From Trueperella pecoris (GTDB lineage: Bacteria > Actinomycetota > Actinomycetes > Actinomycetales > Actinomycetaceae): a stretch of DNA of 64,000 nucleotides. The stretch spans positions 1,488,001-1,552,000 of the forward strand of contig NZ_CP053291.1 in the NCBI RefSeq assembly GCF_014926385.1. The letters are read 5' to 3'. This document shows positions 36,079-49,992 of the stretch, piece after piece (within the stretch, counting starts at the first letter, position 1; every line of letters begins with the position of its first letter). Position numbers and translations under genes: made by a program. Below the pieces are notes generated by a model. The model saw only the letters and a list, made by a program, of their open reading frames with translations, searched no databases and was not told the origin of the DNA.

Positions 36079-36996
36079 TTAGAAAAGTGCGTTTGTCAGC
36101 GCCTTGCGCGCCTGAGTGACCAGCTCGCCTGGGCCGAGCATGTCAAAGTAGGCGATGAGGCGCTCCCGGACCGCGTCGCGGTCCTCCCCCGATGTCCCCC
36201 GCACGACCTCGATGAGGCGTCCGAAAGCAGCGTCGGGACGCTGGAAGGAAAACTCGATATCGGCCGCCTGAAGGTGTACCTCGATGTCCGTAACCGGCGC
36301 CTGGGCAGCCTTCATGAGGACTTCTTCCACTTTCGCCACGTCGCCCTCGGGATTGATCTTTGCGATACGTTCGAGGAGCTCCACCTGATAAAGCGCGGTT
36401 TGAGCCTCGTGGTCGCCCGGATTCTCCGCGAGTGCCTTCGCGTAAGCCGCGTGAGCGCCCCCGAGGTCACCGTTTTCCATCGCTGCCAGCCCCTCCTTGT
36501 GCAGCGGCGGAACCTCGGGAACGGCAGCGGCAGCTTCGGCGTCGTTATCAAGGACACCCGTGATGCCGTACTGGGCGGCGGCCTCGACGATCTTGTCGAC
36601 CGTGTCGGAGAGCTGGTCAGCCTGTGGAACGCCCTGGAAGAGCGGGACGGGCTGGGCTTGGAGGAGGGCGGCTGCAGCGGGGACGGCAGAAATGCCGAAA
36701 GCCTGGGCGACCTCGGCCTGCTCGTCCACGTTAACCTTGGCCAGCTGGAGGCGGCCCGCCTTGGCGGTGACCAGGCGCTCGAGGTCGGCGAGGAGGGCAG
36801 CAGAGTTGTCCGACCGCGAGGAGTGGAAGGCGACGATGACGGGCACCTTGTTTGACATGAGCAAGGCGCCCTGAAGGCCCTCGCCTGTCAACTCATAGAC
36901 CCAGGGGCCGGGAATCGCTGTTGGTTCCTCGGCGGGCTGGTCTGGCTTCTTAAACATGGACAGATCGACAGCGCCGCCCATACTGGTCAATGACAT
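36079..36996 (-). CDS. YbbN/CnoX-like thioredoxin-fold TPR protein without redox cysteines
   Basis: 305 residues. A thioredoxin-like domain (about 35-145) is followed by TPR-like helices (about 160-300), the layout of the YbbN co-chaperone family. Where thioredoxins have CXXC the sequence is FHSSRSDNS, so no disulfide chemistry is possible; the cis-Pro region SAVPAAAAL remains. The start is ATG 36996 with AGGAG. It follows the lipoprotein gene by 9 nt. A holdase or adaptor role is inferred from the family. Confidence 0.82.
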   Translation of the reverse strand: MSLTSMGGAVDLSMFKKPDQPAEEPTAIPGPWVYELTGEGLQGALLMSNKVPVIVAFHSSRSDNSAALLADLERLVTAKAGRLQLAKVNVDEQAEVAQAFGISAVPAAAALLQAQPVPLFQGVPQADQLSDTVDKIVEAAAQYGITGVLDNDAEAAAAVPEVPPLHKEGLAAMENGDLGGAHAAYAKALAENPGDHEAQTALYQVELLERIAKINPEGDVAKVEEVLMKAAQAPVTDIEVHLQAADIEFSFQRPDAAFGRLIEVVRGTSGEDRDAVRERLIAYFDMLGPGELVTQARKALTNALF

Positions 36997-37005
36997 GATC
37001 TTCTC

Positions 37006-38013
37006 CTACTGCGCAACGTTCTCCACGCTGATGAGCGTGGGCTCGGACGAGCCGATGACACGGACGGTGGCGTCTGATCCCGCACCCGGGATGTAGAAAG
37101 CCACGGTCGTCGAATAGTTCGCCACACCCTGCTTATCGATCTCTAGTACGGGGTTCTCGCCACTGTCCTTGTGCAAGGCGCCGATCTGGCCGCCGATGCG
37201 CAGCTTCGCCCCGGCCGCCGTCTTCGTGATGCGAACCGTGTAGCGCATCTCGCCAACGATCACCAGTCCGCCGTTCTCCGTGGAGACGCCGCGGAGCCCG
37301 GCCTCTCCGGCCGCGAAGTCGGTCGTCGCCGTACCCAGGTTGCCCAGCGAGCGCACGAAGGCGTCCTGCTGATCCGCGATCTGTCTGAAGAGCGGATCGT
37401 TTTCTTGGAAGCGAATCTTCTGGGGTTGGCGTGTACCGTTGAAGGCCACATAGTTGGCCAACACCTCCTCCGGGTTGACCGCATAGGCCGCGGGATCGAC
37501 CTTCGGGAATCCTTCGGAATTGTTCAAGCTGGACACGATGGCGGGCACCTCGACGCCGGGGAATAGCGCGACGTCAGCCCACAGCTGGTAGTTGCTCCGG
37601 GCCTGATCCTGGCTCCAGACCGACAGGGTCGTGAGGTTCTTGCCTTCGCGCGGCGGGACGACCGTCATCAGCGTTCGCGGGAACGCGGTGCCCGACGAGA
37701 CCGGGGTCGCCTGCCCATCCACGATCAGCGGGTCAAGGTTGTAAGACTCCCCCAGTAGCGACTCCAGCTTGAGCTGAGAGGTCCGGTAAGCGCGAACCGG
37801 TCCCCCGACTCGGTTGCCCAGCGCCGCGGCGTCAAGCGACGAGTTCGCCGCCGCGATGTCCTTCTCAGCTGCTGCCGCGATCTCGGCAAACTTCTCCTGC
37901 GTGAGGATCACCTGAGGATTCGTTCCGCTGGCCGGACGCGGTAGCGTCCCCTCCGACGCACACGCGCTCGTCAACAGCGCGATGGCAGCAAGCGTTGCAA
38001 CCTGCTTACGCAT
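37006..38013 (-). CDS. Putative lipoprotein of unknown function
   Basis: 335 residues. The signal peptide ends in lipobox LTSAC, followed by a folded domain with no motif I recognise. ATG 38013 follows GGGAGAAA and overlaps the end of the upstream membrane-protein gene by 8 nt, so the two are coupled. It lies outside the membrane, next to a partner with an exposed domain. The YbbN-like gene follows in the same operon. Confidence 0.75.
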   Translation of the reverse strand: MRKQVATLAAIALLTSACASEGTLPRPASGTNPQVILTQEKFAEIAAAAEKDIAAANSSLDAAALGNRVGGPVRAYRTSQLKLESLLGESYNLDPLIVDGQATPVSSGTAFPRTLMTVVPPREGKNLTTLSVWSQDQARSNYQLWADVALFPGVEVPAIVSSLNNSEGFPKVDPAAYAVNPEEVLANYVAFNGTRQPQKIRFQENDPLFRQIADQQDAFVRSLGNLGTATTDFAAGEAGLRGVSTENGGLVIVGEMRYTVRITKTAAGAKLRIGGQIGALHKDSGENPVLEIDKQGVANYSTTVAFYIPGAGSDATVRVIGSSEPTLISVENVAQ

Positions 38014-39097
38014 TGTTTTCTCCCTTCTGCCACGGCGTGCCCCACGAGAAATTCCACAGCGAGCGCCAATCCTGCTCGCCCGGCTCCTGGCTTCCGGCAT
38101 CTTCAGACGCCGAAACGTCGGCTCCTGGTTGACTCTCCGGCTGGCCGGCGTCGACCTTGCCTAGATCGTCTGGCTCACCGCCGTCAATCGCGGCCTGCGC
38201 GCTCCCCTCCTGCGGCGTGGCGGACTCAGCCTGCTCCGCCTCGGTGGTCTTAGCCAGGTCGGTGGCTTCTTCCACCGGCAGGACGACGCGGTCCTCCTCG
38301 CTCAGTTCGCGATTGCGCAAGTCCAGATTTGCAGCGGGCAGGATTGAGGCCCCATAGGCGCTCCTCGTGCTCATCTCGACGTCCTCACGCTCACCAACCT
38401 TGGGGAAGATCGACGTCTGTGCCTCCGAGCGCTCACGGCGCTCACGGTAGGCACCCGCGATTCCCTTCGACAGTGCGGCCTCCTGACGCGCGCTCAACAG
38501 CATGAGCGCGCTAATCAATATCAGCAAGACTCCGATGGCGATAATCGGCATGGGATTGGCCACGGTTCGCGAGTGCTGCCACGAAAGCGTGAGCGTGGGC
38601 GCCACGCCTTTCGACGTCGTCGCAATCAACGACTGCTCAACCGCATGGTCCGCCGTCAACGTCGTCTCAACGCTGCCTTCCCCGGCGCCCGCGTCAAGCC
38701 ACATGTCCGAGGCCGTCAGGTCGAAGCTCGAGTTAGCGACGGCGTCGTCAATCGCCTTACGCCCATCGGCCGTGCCAGGAAGAACCTCGGTAGCGAACTC
38801 TTCCCACGACGTCAGACCCGTCACCTTGAGCGCAGGAGCCTCGCCCACGTACGCCTCGACGTCCTTCGTGCTGGCCACAGCCCACTGCACGCTCCCCTCG
38901 GAAGCAGTCAGCTTGACGTCGACCGAATCGTTGACGAGGGCCAGCACGCCAGGCGCGGTGTAGATGAACTGCGAATCGCCACCGGGAACCGTCACAGTGA
39001 CGACGGTCGAATCCTCGGCAGTGACCGCCTGGAAGATTCCGAAAGCAGCCACGGCCAAGCCCAGAATGACGAGGAGCAAGCCGCCAATCCGTTTCAT
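38006..39097 (-). CDS. Two-pass membrane protein with an external domain and long acidic cytoplasmic tail
   Basis: 363 residues from ATG 39097 with AAAGGA upstream. Hydrophobic segments at about 4-25 and 173-195 flank an extracytoplasmic domain (26-170) rich in Thr/Val/Ala. The last 165 residues are charged, with many Glu, Asp, Gln and Pro, and probably disordered. No family is recognised. First gene of a three-gene operon and divergent from the DivIVA-like gene. Confidence 0.72.
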   Translation of the reverse strand: MKRIGGLLLVILGLAVAAFGIFQAVTAEDSTVVTVTVPGGDSQFIYTAPGVLALVNDSVDVKLTASEGSVQWAVASTKDVEAYVGEAPALKVTGLTSWEEFATEVLPGTADGRKAIDDAVANSSFDLTASDMWLDAGAGEGSVETTLTADHAVEQSLIATTSKGVAPTLTLSWQHSRTVANPMPIIAIGVLLILISALMLLSARQEAALSKGIAGAYRERRERSEAQTSIFPKVGEREDVEMSTRSAYGASILPAANLDLRNRELSEEDRVVLPVEEATDLAKTTEAEQAESATPQEGSAQAAIDGGEPDDLGKVDAGQPESQPGADVSASEDAGSQEPGEQDWRSLWNFSWGTPWQKGENNA

Positions 39098-39243
39098 ACC
39101 TAATCCTTTGAGGGGTGAAGAAGATTTATAACAATTGTGTAACACTATCCTGTTTTAGTACTAAGATCATCGTAGTGTGAGTGACCTGACGCGTGGCGCA
39201 GTACTACGCTGTAGGGAGACAAGAACCTATTCAAGGAGAGAAA

Positions 39244-40323
39244 TTGAGCGAACAATTCCCGATCGTCATGCGTGGCTACGACCGCGCGCAGGTCGACGAG
39301 CGAGTAGCCCAGCTCGAAGCCAACCTCGGCCAGACACGCGATCATGTCTCCCGGCTGGACGCCCAGATCCTCCAACTCTCCGCTGAACTCTCCGAGGCGC
39401 AAGACGCCCTCAAGGAAAATGAGCGCCCCTCCTACTCAGGACTCGGTTCGCGCGTGGAGCGCCTGTTGCGCTCCACCGAAGAGCAGGCCCTGGATCTCAT
39501 GACCCGGGCACGCAAAGACGCCGCGGCTCTCATCGAGGACGCCAAGGCTCGCGCCAACCAGCTACGTAGCTCCGCGGAGGCTGACAGCCAAAAGACACTC
39601 GCCCGCGCCCAGCAGGAGGCCACGAATATGCGTTCCAAGGCCCAGTCGGAGGCGGCGACGCTGTCTGAGACCACCCGCCGCACCTCCGAGCAGATGGTTT
39701 CCTCCGCCGAACGCGAGGCCAAGCGTCTGCGCACACTCGCAGACAAGGACACCTCCGCGCTCCGTTCCGAAACTGAACACGAGACGGCCGCACTTCGCGC
39801 CTCGGTCGAGGCCGAAATGACCAAGATCCGCACAGAGGTTGCCCAAGAGGTCGCCCGGCTTCGTGCCGAGGCGGATAACGCCATTGCAGCCAAGTCCGCT
39901 GAGGCCGCCCGGGAACTGGCCGAGCACGAGGCAGCGCTTCGCGCCCGCGCCGATGAGATGGTCGCAGCCGCCGAACACGAGGCACAGGACGCCGAAGCCC
40001 GCGTCGTTGACGCTACGCGTCGCGCCGAAGAGCTCTCGAACGCATCCCACGACGAGGCTAACAAGCTCCTGACCGAGGCTCGCGACGAAGCCGCCGCCAT
40101 CCTCGCCGAGGCTCGCGAAGAAGCCGCCCGCATCCGCGAAGAAGCTCTCACAGCGGCCGACGCCGACCGCAAGGCAGCCGACGAGCACATCGCCTCCCTT
40201 CGCGAGCAGCGCGACTCCCTACAGTCCTACCTCGAAGACATGCGCTCGATGCTGGCATCCTCCCGGCACTCCATCGTGCTTGATGAGATCGTCGACGCGG
40301 CCGAAACTAAGTCCGAGGACTAG
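39244..40323 (+). CDS. DivIVA-domain long coiled-coil protein
   Basis: 359 residues. The N-terminus FPIVMRGYDRAQVDERVAQL matches the DivIVA entry motif (RGYD.xQVD). Residues about 25-340 are an almost uninterrupted Ala/Glu/Arg-rich coiled coil, as in FilP/Scy-type and Wag31-related proteins. It probably scaffolds polar growth or the cytoskeleton. The start is TTG 39244, fixed by AAGGAGAG 3-4 nt upstream. Its stop codon lies inside the 63-bp palindrome. Confidence 0.78.
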   Translation: MSEQFPIVMRGYDRAQVDERVAQLEANLGQTRDHVSRLDAQILQLSAELSEAQDALKENERPSYSGLGSRVERLLRSTEEQALDLMTRARKDAAALIEDAKARANQLRSSAEADSQKTLARAQQEATNMRSKAQSEAATLSETTRRTSEQMVSSAEREAKRLRTLADKDTSALRSETEHETAALRASVEAEMTKIRTEVAQEVARLRAEADNAIAAKSAEAARELAEHEAALRARADEMVAAAEHEAQDAEARVVDATRRAEELSNASHDEANKLLTEARDEAAAILAEAREEAARIREEALTAADADRKAADEHIASLREQRDSLQSYLEDMRSMLASSRHSIVLDEIVDAAETKSED

Positions 40324-40382
40324 GCGTTCATACAGAATGAGGGGGCACTTGAAGTGCCCCCTCATTCTGTATGAACGCCTAG
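40320..40382. terminator. 63-bp perfect palindrome, bidirectional terminator
   Basis: Left arm 40320-40350 and right arm 40352-40382 are perfectly complementary over 31 bp around a single central G (40351). The arms include TAG stops of both convergent genes (40321-40323 and, on the minus strand, 40379-40381). Both transcripts would therefore end in the same hairpin with almost identical sequence from the stop codon onward. Confidence 0.9.
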
Positions 40383-41155
40383 ATATCTCGCGTCATGCCG
40401 TAGAATTCGCGTAGCAACGGCGCCAGCTCGTGCGGCTTCTCGTCCGCGGCGAAGTGGCCCACGCCCTCGATCTCCTTGATGCGCGGTTGCTTGGCGCCCA
40501 GGGCAAGGGTCATAAACGACTCCATCGAGGCGGTCGGATCTTCCGTGCCACGGATGAAATACACCGGCCCTTCCACCATCCCGACGGCGTCCGAGTGATC
40601 CACCCGGTTGGCCATGGCACGCTGAATCCAGGCAAGGCCCTCGTTAGGAAGTGCGCGGAAGCGTGCATCAAGCGAATCACGCACCTCTTGGGGCGCGTCC
40701 GGTCCGACCATCGTCGTCGTCCAGTTGCTCACCATCTCGTAGCCACGGCCAGCATCAGCGTTGTCGGCAACGTTGCGGCGGAAGGCCTTCCGATCGGCGT
40801 CGTCGGCGGTGATATTCGTGTCCATGAGTGCCAGGCCTGCCACCATCTGCGGGTAGGCGGCTGTGAAATCGGCGGCGACCGAACCGCCCATCGAAAGCCC
40901 GCCCAGCGCAATGCGACTGATCCCAAGCTCGTCCAGACGCGCCTTGATCGCCTCAACAAAAGCCATCGTGTTCGGCTCGCCGCCCGCGAACTCGCTCAGG
41001 TCGCTCTGGCCAAAGCCAGGTGCATCAAAGGTGAGAACGTCGATATCGGCAAGGTCCTCACGCACGGTATCCCACATGGTCGAATCAAGCGGGAGCGCGT
41101 GTAGCAACACGAGGGGAAGTTCGGATTGAGGCCCAGTTCTACGGTATGCAATCAT
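40379..41155 (-). CDS. Alpha/beta-fold hydrolase
   Basis: 258 residues. The nucleophile elbow is GLSMGG (Ser about 94); the oxyanion region is LLHALPLDSTMW near the N-terminus. A late acid lies in FIRGTEDPT and the catalytic His in EGVGHFAADEKP. A cytoplasmic esterase or lactonase-like enzyme; substrate unknown. It follows the small Cys-rich gene by 15 nt, the last member of the long minus-strand run. Confidence 0.82.
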   Translation of the reverse strand: MIAYRRTGPQSELPLVLLHALPLDSTMWDTVREDLADIDVLTFDAPGFGQSDLSEFAGGEPNTMAFVEAIKARLDELGISRIALGGLSMGGSVAADFTAAYPQMVAGLALMDTNITADDADRKAFRRNVADNADAGRGYEMVSNWTTTMVGPDAPQEVRDSLDARFRALPNEGLAWIQRAMANRVDHSDAVGMVEGPVYFIRGTEDPTASMESFMTLALGAKQPRIKEIEGVGHFAADEKPHELAPLLREFYGMTRDI

Positions 41156-41170
41156 GACCCCAAACTACCA

Positions 41171-41470
41171 CTACCACCCCGTGGATAGGTGGCCTTTCGC
41201 CTTCCAGCATGACTCGTGCCAATGCCTACGCGCTTCCTGGCCGGCCCGAGCCCCAAACCACGAGTCCTCCGTCCAAGCCACCACATGCGCTTGCCCCACC
41301 ATAATGATTCCGTTGCATCCCGGGCAGACGTATTCCTTGGCGGCCGCACGAATCCTATGGACCTTAAATTCCATCCCATTATCGGCGGTCTCGTAGTGGG
41401 TATAGTTCATCAGCCGGTCAGGATCGATCGGCCTAAACTCGCGTTCGTACTTATTACGACGCCGTCCCAT
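41171..41470 (-). CDS. Small Cys/His zinc-ribbon-like protein
   Basis: 99 residues with a basic N-terminus. CPGC (about 49-52) and HWHESC (about 83-88) could bind one zinc ion. Homologs next to nucS in actinobacteria are often labelled ATP/GTP-binding protein, but no P-loop is present here. Its ATG overlaps the nucS stop by one base (TGATG), so it is coupled to nucS and may assist it. Confidence 0.72.
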   Translation of the reverse strand: MGRRRNKYEREFRPIDPDRLMNYTHYETADNGMEFKVHRIRAAAKEYVCPGCNGIIMVGQAHVVAWTEDSWFGARAGQEARRHWHESCWKAKGHLSTGW

Positions 41471-42165
41471 CAGAACAGCCGATCCTCCGGGCGGTCCACG
41501 CCTCGCATCGCGTCATAGTCAAGGACGACGCATTCGATACCGCGATCTTCGGCCAGCACGCGCGCCTGGGGCTTGATCTCCTGAGCAGCGAAAATGCCTC
41601 GGATCGGCCGCAGAGTCGAGTCCCGTTCGAGGAGATTGAGATATCGAGTCAGCTGCTCGACGCCGTCCACTCCACCTCGGCGCTTGACCTCGACGGCGAT
41701 GTGCGCGCCGTGAGCGTCCATCACGAGCAGATCGACCGGCCCGATCGCCGTCGGGAACTCGCGGCGCACCAGCCGAGTTCCAGCCCCCAAGATCTCCGTC
41801 TGTTCGGCGAGCAGCCGCTGGAGATGTTCCTCGACGCCGTCCTTGCGCAAACCTGGCTCGTCGCCGAGATCCGCGCAGACGTCGTCGTGAATCTCGTGGA
41901 TGTGGATAATGAGCGCGTCATCCATCTTCTGATGATCCACACGCCAGTTCTCAACAATGCCGAGCTCGGCCTCTTCCTCGCTTGGCTCGATCACCTTCAT
42001 CGTGCAAGGCGGAGACATCCAATTCAAGGGCTTGTACGATCCGCCGTCGGCATGGACGAGCACCGAGCCATCAGATTTGAGCATCAGCACGCGCTTGGCG
42101 GGTTCGAGGTAGGCATCCAAACGCCCCGAATATTCAACGGAACATGTGGCAATGACGATTCGCAC
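41470..42165 (-). CDS. nucS: Mismatch-specific endonuclease NucS/EndoMS
   Basis: 231 residues from GTG 42165 with AAAGGA upstream. It cleaves both strands at mismatches in the non-canonical repair pathway of Actinobacteria that lack MutS/MutL. The N-terminal DNA-binding domain reads [16 protein letters not shown]; the RecB-like nuclease core has the pattern [26 protein letters not shown]. The C-terminal DRLF resembles the sliding-clamp motif reported for family members (inference). Confidence 0.93.
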   Translation of the reverse strand: MRIVIATCSVEYSGRLDAYLEPAKRVLMLKSDGSVLVHADGGSYKPLNWMSPPCTMKVIEPSEEEAELGIVENWRVDHQKMDDALIIHIHEIHDDVCADLGDEPGLRKDGVEEHLQRLLAEQTEILGAGTRLVRREFPTAIGPVDLLVMDAHGAHIAVEVKRRGGVDGVEQLTRYLNLLERDSTLRPIRGIFAAQEIKPQARVLAEDRGIECVVLDYDAMRGVDRPEDRLF

Positions 42166-42209
42166 GGAGGTCCTTTCGCAAGATGGCGCCCACCAGCCTA
42201 GCAGAGCCT

Positions 42210-42611
42210 CTAGGCGATCGTCGGTTCGGCCTCGGGCCGGGAGGAGTCCATCCAGGAGAGCAACGCGCTCATTTCGTCCGGGCTCGAGGCCAGGCGCCAG
42301 CTCGTTTCGGGAAGAATGATCGTCACCACACGGATTCCCCCGCGTGGACGATGAGCTTCGAAACTCATCTCTTGCCGATTCCACCGCTGAGACGGTAGCC
42401 AAGAAAACGATCGGGTGAGGAAAAGATCAAGCGTATCCGGCCCCAAGATGGCGATCGCGTTACACCACCTACCCTCCGTCGAGCGTAACGACACCTGGAT
42501 GGACGCCTCATGATTGAGCAGGTAGCGGATACGTAAGAGATAGGGAACGACGAAGGCGAGGGCGATAATCACGAGGAATCCTAATATCCCGAAGATTTCG
42601 CCCCCGCCCAT
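42210..42611 (-). CDS. DUF2550 membrane protein
   Basis: 133 residues. One N-terminal transmembrane helix (about 5-27) is followed by a soluble domain with [10 protein letters not shown]-type and [11 protein letters not shown] segments. It occurs directly after the ATP synthase operon in many actinobacteria. ATG 42611 begins 4 nt after the atpC stop, with AGGAC upstream. Function unknown. Confidence 0.82.
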   Translation of the reverse strand: MGGGEIFGILGFLVIIALAFVVPYLLRIRYLLNHEASIQVSLRSTEGRWCNAIAILGPDTLDLFLTRSFSWLPSQRWNRQEMSFEAHRPRGGIRVVTIILPETSWRLASSPDEMSALLSWMDSSRPEAEPTIA

Positions 42612-42615
42612 CGTC

Positions 42616-45276
<2,661 letters not shown>

Positions 45277-45278
45277 TA

Positions 45279-46904
<1,626 letters not shown>

Positions 46905-46945
46905 TTATCTTCCAATCCTCGCTTGCGGCAATCGCCGCGTGTCAA

Positions 46946-47755
46946 TCAGTTAGTAAAAGCCCCTCGAACGGCGTCGAGTCGGCTGGCGATAGTGCCTTCG
47001 ATAATGTCGTCGCCCACGTAGATGCGCAGGCCGCCAATGATGGACGTGTCAATGGAGACGTGAACCTTGACCTGCTTGCCGTACTTGGCGGACAGGATGG
47101 TCACCAGGCGGTCTTCCTGCTCACGGGTGAGCGGGATCGCGCTCGTCACGGCTGCGACCAGGTGGTCCCCCATGCGCGCCGCCGCATCGGTGTAACGGCG
47201 CAACAGCCCGGGGATGGTGTGATGCTCACGGGCAATGGAACGGCGAATGAGCGCAACGGTCCATGGTTGGAGGCGGGAGAAGAGCCGGTCGGATAGCTCG
47301 TGGCGAGCGTGCGGGGTGATGTTCGGCGTCGTAAACGCGAGCCGCAGATCGCGGTTATCCGAATACAGCCGCATCGCCTGGTAGAGCTCTTCCTCAACCT
47401 TCGACAGCTCACCTTCCCGGCGTGCTCCCAGCAAAATCGTGTCCACTGCCAGCGCCTCGAGGGCACGCTGCAGGTCATCACGCTGGGACCATTCTTCGCG
47501 GGCCAGGCCTTCGACGAGCTCGGTCACTTCGTCAGCAACCCGGCCTTCAAAGACCTTCTTGGCAAGCGCGGCTCGAGCATCAGCTTCACGTGCCCCTCCC
47601 TCGAGTGCGTTCGTGAGAGCTGTGGAAACCTTAATGGTGTCCACCACGGAGAACATCTGCAAAGCCAGATCGATCTCCGAGCCTGGCCGGGCGGCGACGA
47701 ATGCCTCCCACCGCTCACGTGCACGCTCAAGCGCGCCTTGGCTAGCCGATCGCAT
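46946..47755 (-). CDS. atpH: ATP synthase delta subunit
   Basis: Peripheral-stalk subunit, 269 residues, longer than the E. coli protein (177) as is usual in actinobacteria. The C-terminal region carries the delta signature VTSAIPLTREQEDRLV and IGGLRIYVGDDIIEGTIASR. Joined to atpF as TAAATG. Confidence 0.93.
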   Translation of the reverse strand: MRSASQGALERARERWEAFVAARPGSEIDLALQMFSVVDTIKVSTALTNALEGGAREADARAALAKKVFEGRVADEVTELVEGLAREEWSQRDDLQRALEALAVDTILLGARREGELSKVEEELYQAMRLYSDNRDLRLAFTTPNITPHARHELSDRLFSRLQPWTVALIRRSIAREHHTIPGLLRRYTDAAARMGDHLVAAVTSAIPLTREQEDRLVTILSAKYGKQVKVHVSIDTSIIGGLRIYVGDDIIEGTIASRLDAVRGAFTN

Positions 47756-48552
<797 letters not shown>

Positions 48553-49374
48553 TCAGTGTTCTGAAATGGACAGGGAAATGTAGGAGGCTGTCAGCATGGC
48601 GAAGATGTATGCCTGCAATGCGGCGACGAAGATTTCGAAGCACATGAAGGCAATTCCACCGATGAGCGTGACGGTACCCGCCACACCTCCGAGCACGCCC
48701 GAAAGCGTGAAGTACAGGTAGTGCGTTCCGACGAAGGTCAGCGCAAGGATGAGGTGGCCGGCGACCAGGTTCATCAATAGACGCAACGTGAGCGTGACCG
48801 GGCGTAGCACGAATGTCGAGAGGAACTCGATCGGCGTCATAATGAAGTAGATCGGCCACGGAACGCCCGAGGGGAAGAGCTGTTCCTTGAAGAAGCGCAG
48901 GCCGCCCCGTGCGCGCACACCGGCAAAGATGAAGCCCAAGTAGGCGAACAGTGCAAAGATGAGCGGCATACCCACGAGGGAGGTTCCGGCGATCTGAAGG
49001 CCCGGGATCACGCCCGTAATGTTCATGAAGAACGTGCCGAAGAAGATCGTCATGATGAGCGGCTGGTAGCGGTGAGCGTGATCCTTACCCAAGATTTCTT
49101 CACCGATCTGGACCTTGGAGAAGTCCAGCAGGGCTTCCACGGCTGCTAGGCGGCGGTTGGGCACGAGCTTCTTGCGGCGCGCATACCAGATAAGAATGAA
49201 GGCGATGAACAGCGCGGCGATCATGCGAGCCATGACGATGCGGTTCATTTCAAAGGGCGTGCCTTCGAAGAGGAACGCAGGCGGATTAAATTCGCCCTCG
49301 AGCGAGGGTGGGACGAACCCCTTGCCACCTCCCGCGAGGAAGATGGGCAATGATGCAAGCGCAGAAAAATTCAC
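48553..49374 (-). CDS. atpB: ATP synthase a subunit
   Basis: Membrane stator channel, 273 residues from GTG 49374 (279 from TTG 49392). The essential Arg lies in LTLRLLMNLVAGHL of the fourth or fifth helix. No Shine-Dalgarno precedes either start; TATAAA at 49381-49386 ends 6 nt before GTG 49374, so a leaderless start there is preferred. First gene of the atpBEFHAGDC run, 183 nt downstream of the AtpI-like gene. Confidence 0.93.
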   Translation of the reverse strand: MNFSALASLPIFLAGGGKGFVPPSLEGEFNPPAFLFEGTPFEMNRIVMARMIAALFIAFILIWYARRKKLVPNRRLAAVEALLDFSKVQIGEEILGKDHAHRYQPLIMTIFFGTFFMNITGVIPGLQIAGTSLVGMPLIFALFAYLGFIFAGVRARGGLRFFKEQLFPSGVPWPIYFIMTPIEFLSTFVLRPVTLTLRLLMNLVAGHLILALTFVGTHYLYFTLSGVLGGVAGTVTLIGGIAFMCFEIFVAALQAYIFAMLTASYISLSISEH

Positions 49375-49380
49375 AGTGCG

Positions 49381-49386
49381 TTTATA
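49381..49386 (-). promoter_or_regulatory. -10 element of a probable leaderless atpB transcript
   Basis: TATAAA on the minus strand lies 6 nt before GTG 49374. The -35 region is not consensus. It would drive the atp operon separately from the upstream wecA/AtpI-like genes. Confidence 0.45.
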
Positions 49387-49557
49387 CCCCAACTAGTGCG
49401 ATGCCCATGACGAGTGGCCTCAGTGCTGACACGAGCGAACCTCAAAACACTCTACCCGAGTATTTCCATTGCTTCCAAAGTAACCCATGAGGGCCGTCGC
49501 GCGCTCGAATATTTTTGTGACTTAAGCACATTTCACATCATGACGGCCATCCCCGTC

Positions 49558-49992
49558 CTACTGGTCGCCGACGAACGGACCTGATTTTCTCAGCGACACA
49601 TACGAAAACACGGCAAGCGACGCCACCAGCGAGATGACGAGCACTCCGACTACCATGCGGACGTCTAAACCAGAATTTTTCAGTGCAAAAGCGCAAACGG
49701 CGAAGCCGAGCAGTTTGACCACGTAAGAAATGACGACGCCAGCCGCCTGCGCGTCAGAAAAATAGCGCCCGACGACGACCATGCCGATCAGCGACAGAAG
49801 GTTGAGGCCGACGGCGATCGCCGCGCCAACCGTGATCGAGAGGCGATGGGTGGGCAAGGCGAGGCCAGCTGCGGCGGCCGCCACGAGGACGACCCCGGCC
49901 GCCCACACGGTTGCACGCGCGATGACCTGCGTGGAGGTCAGCCGTTGCCCCGGCCTACGCCGACGCGCTCTGCTGGGAGGCATGTCGACCAA
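49558..49992 (-). CDS. AtpI-like membrane protein
   Basis: 144 residues (141 from the alternative ATG 49983) with a basic N-terminus and four hydrophobic segments, the profile of ATP synthase protein I and its relatives, placed just before atpB. Such proteins are thought to help c-ring assembly or Mg2+ supply. The start overlaps the end of wecA by about 38 nt. Confidence 0.72.
   Translation of the reverse strand: MVDMPPSRARRRRPGQRLTSTQVIARATVWAAGVVLVAAAAAGLALPTHRLSITVGAAIAVGLNLLSLIGMVVVGRYFSDAQAAGVVISYVVKLLGFAVCAFALKNSGLDVRMVVGVLVISLVASLAVFSYVSLRKSGPFVGDQ

Noticed and set aside
39432-40190. Ser/Ala-rich frame opposite the DivIVA-like gene
   Set aside because: Complement of a coiled-coil gene rich in Ala/Glu/Arg codons; not a real gene.
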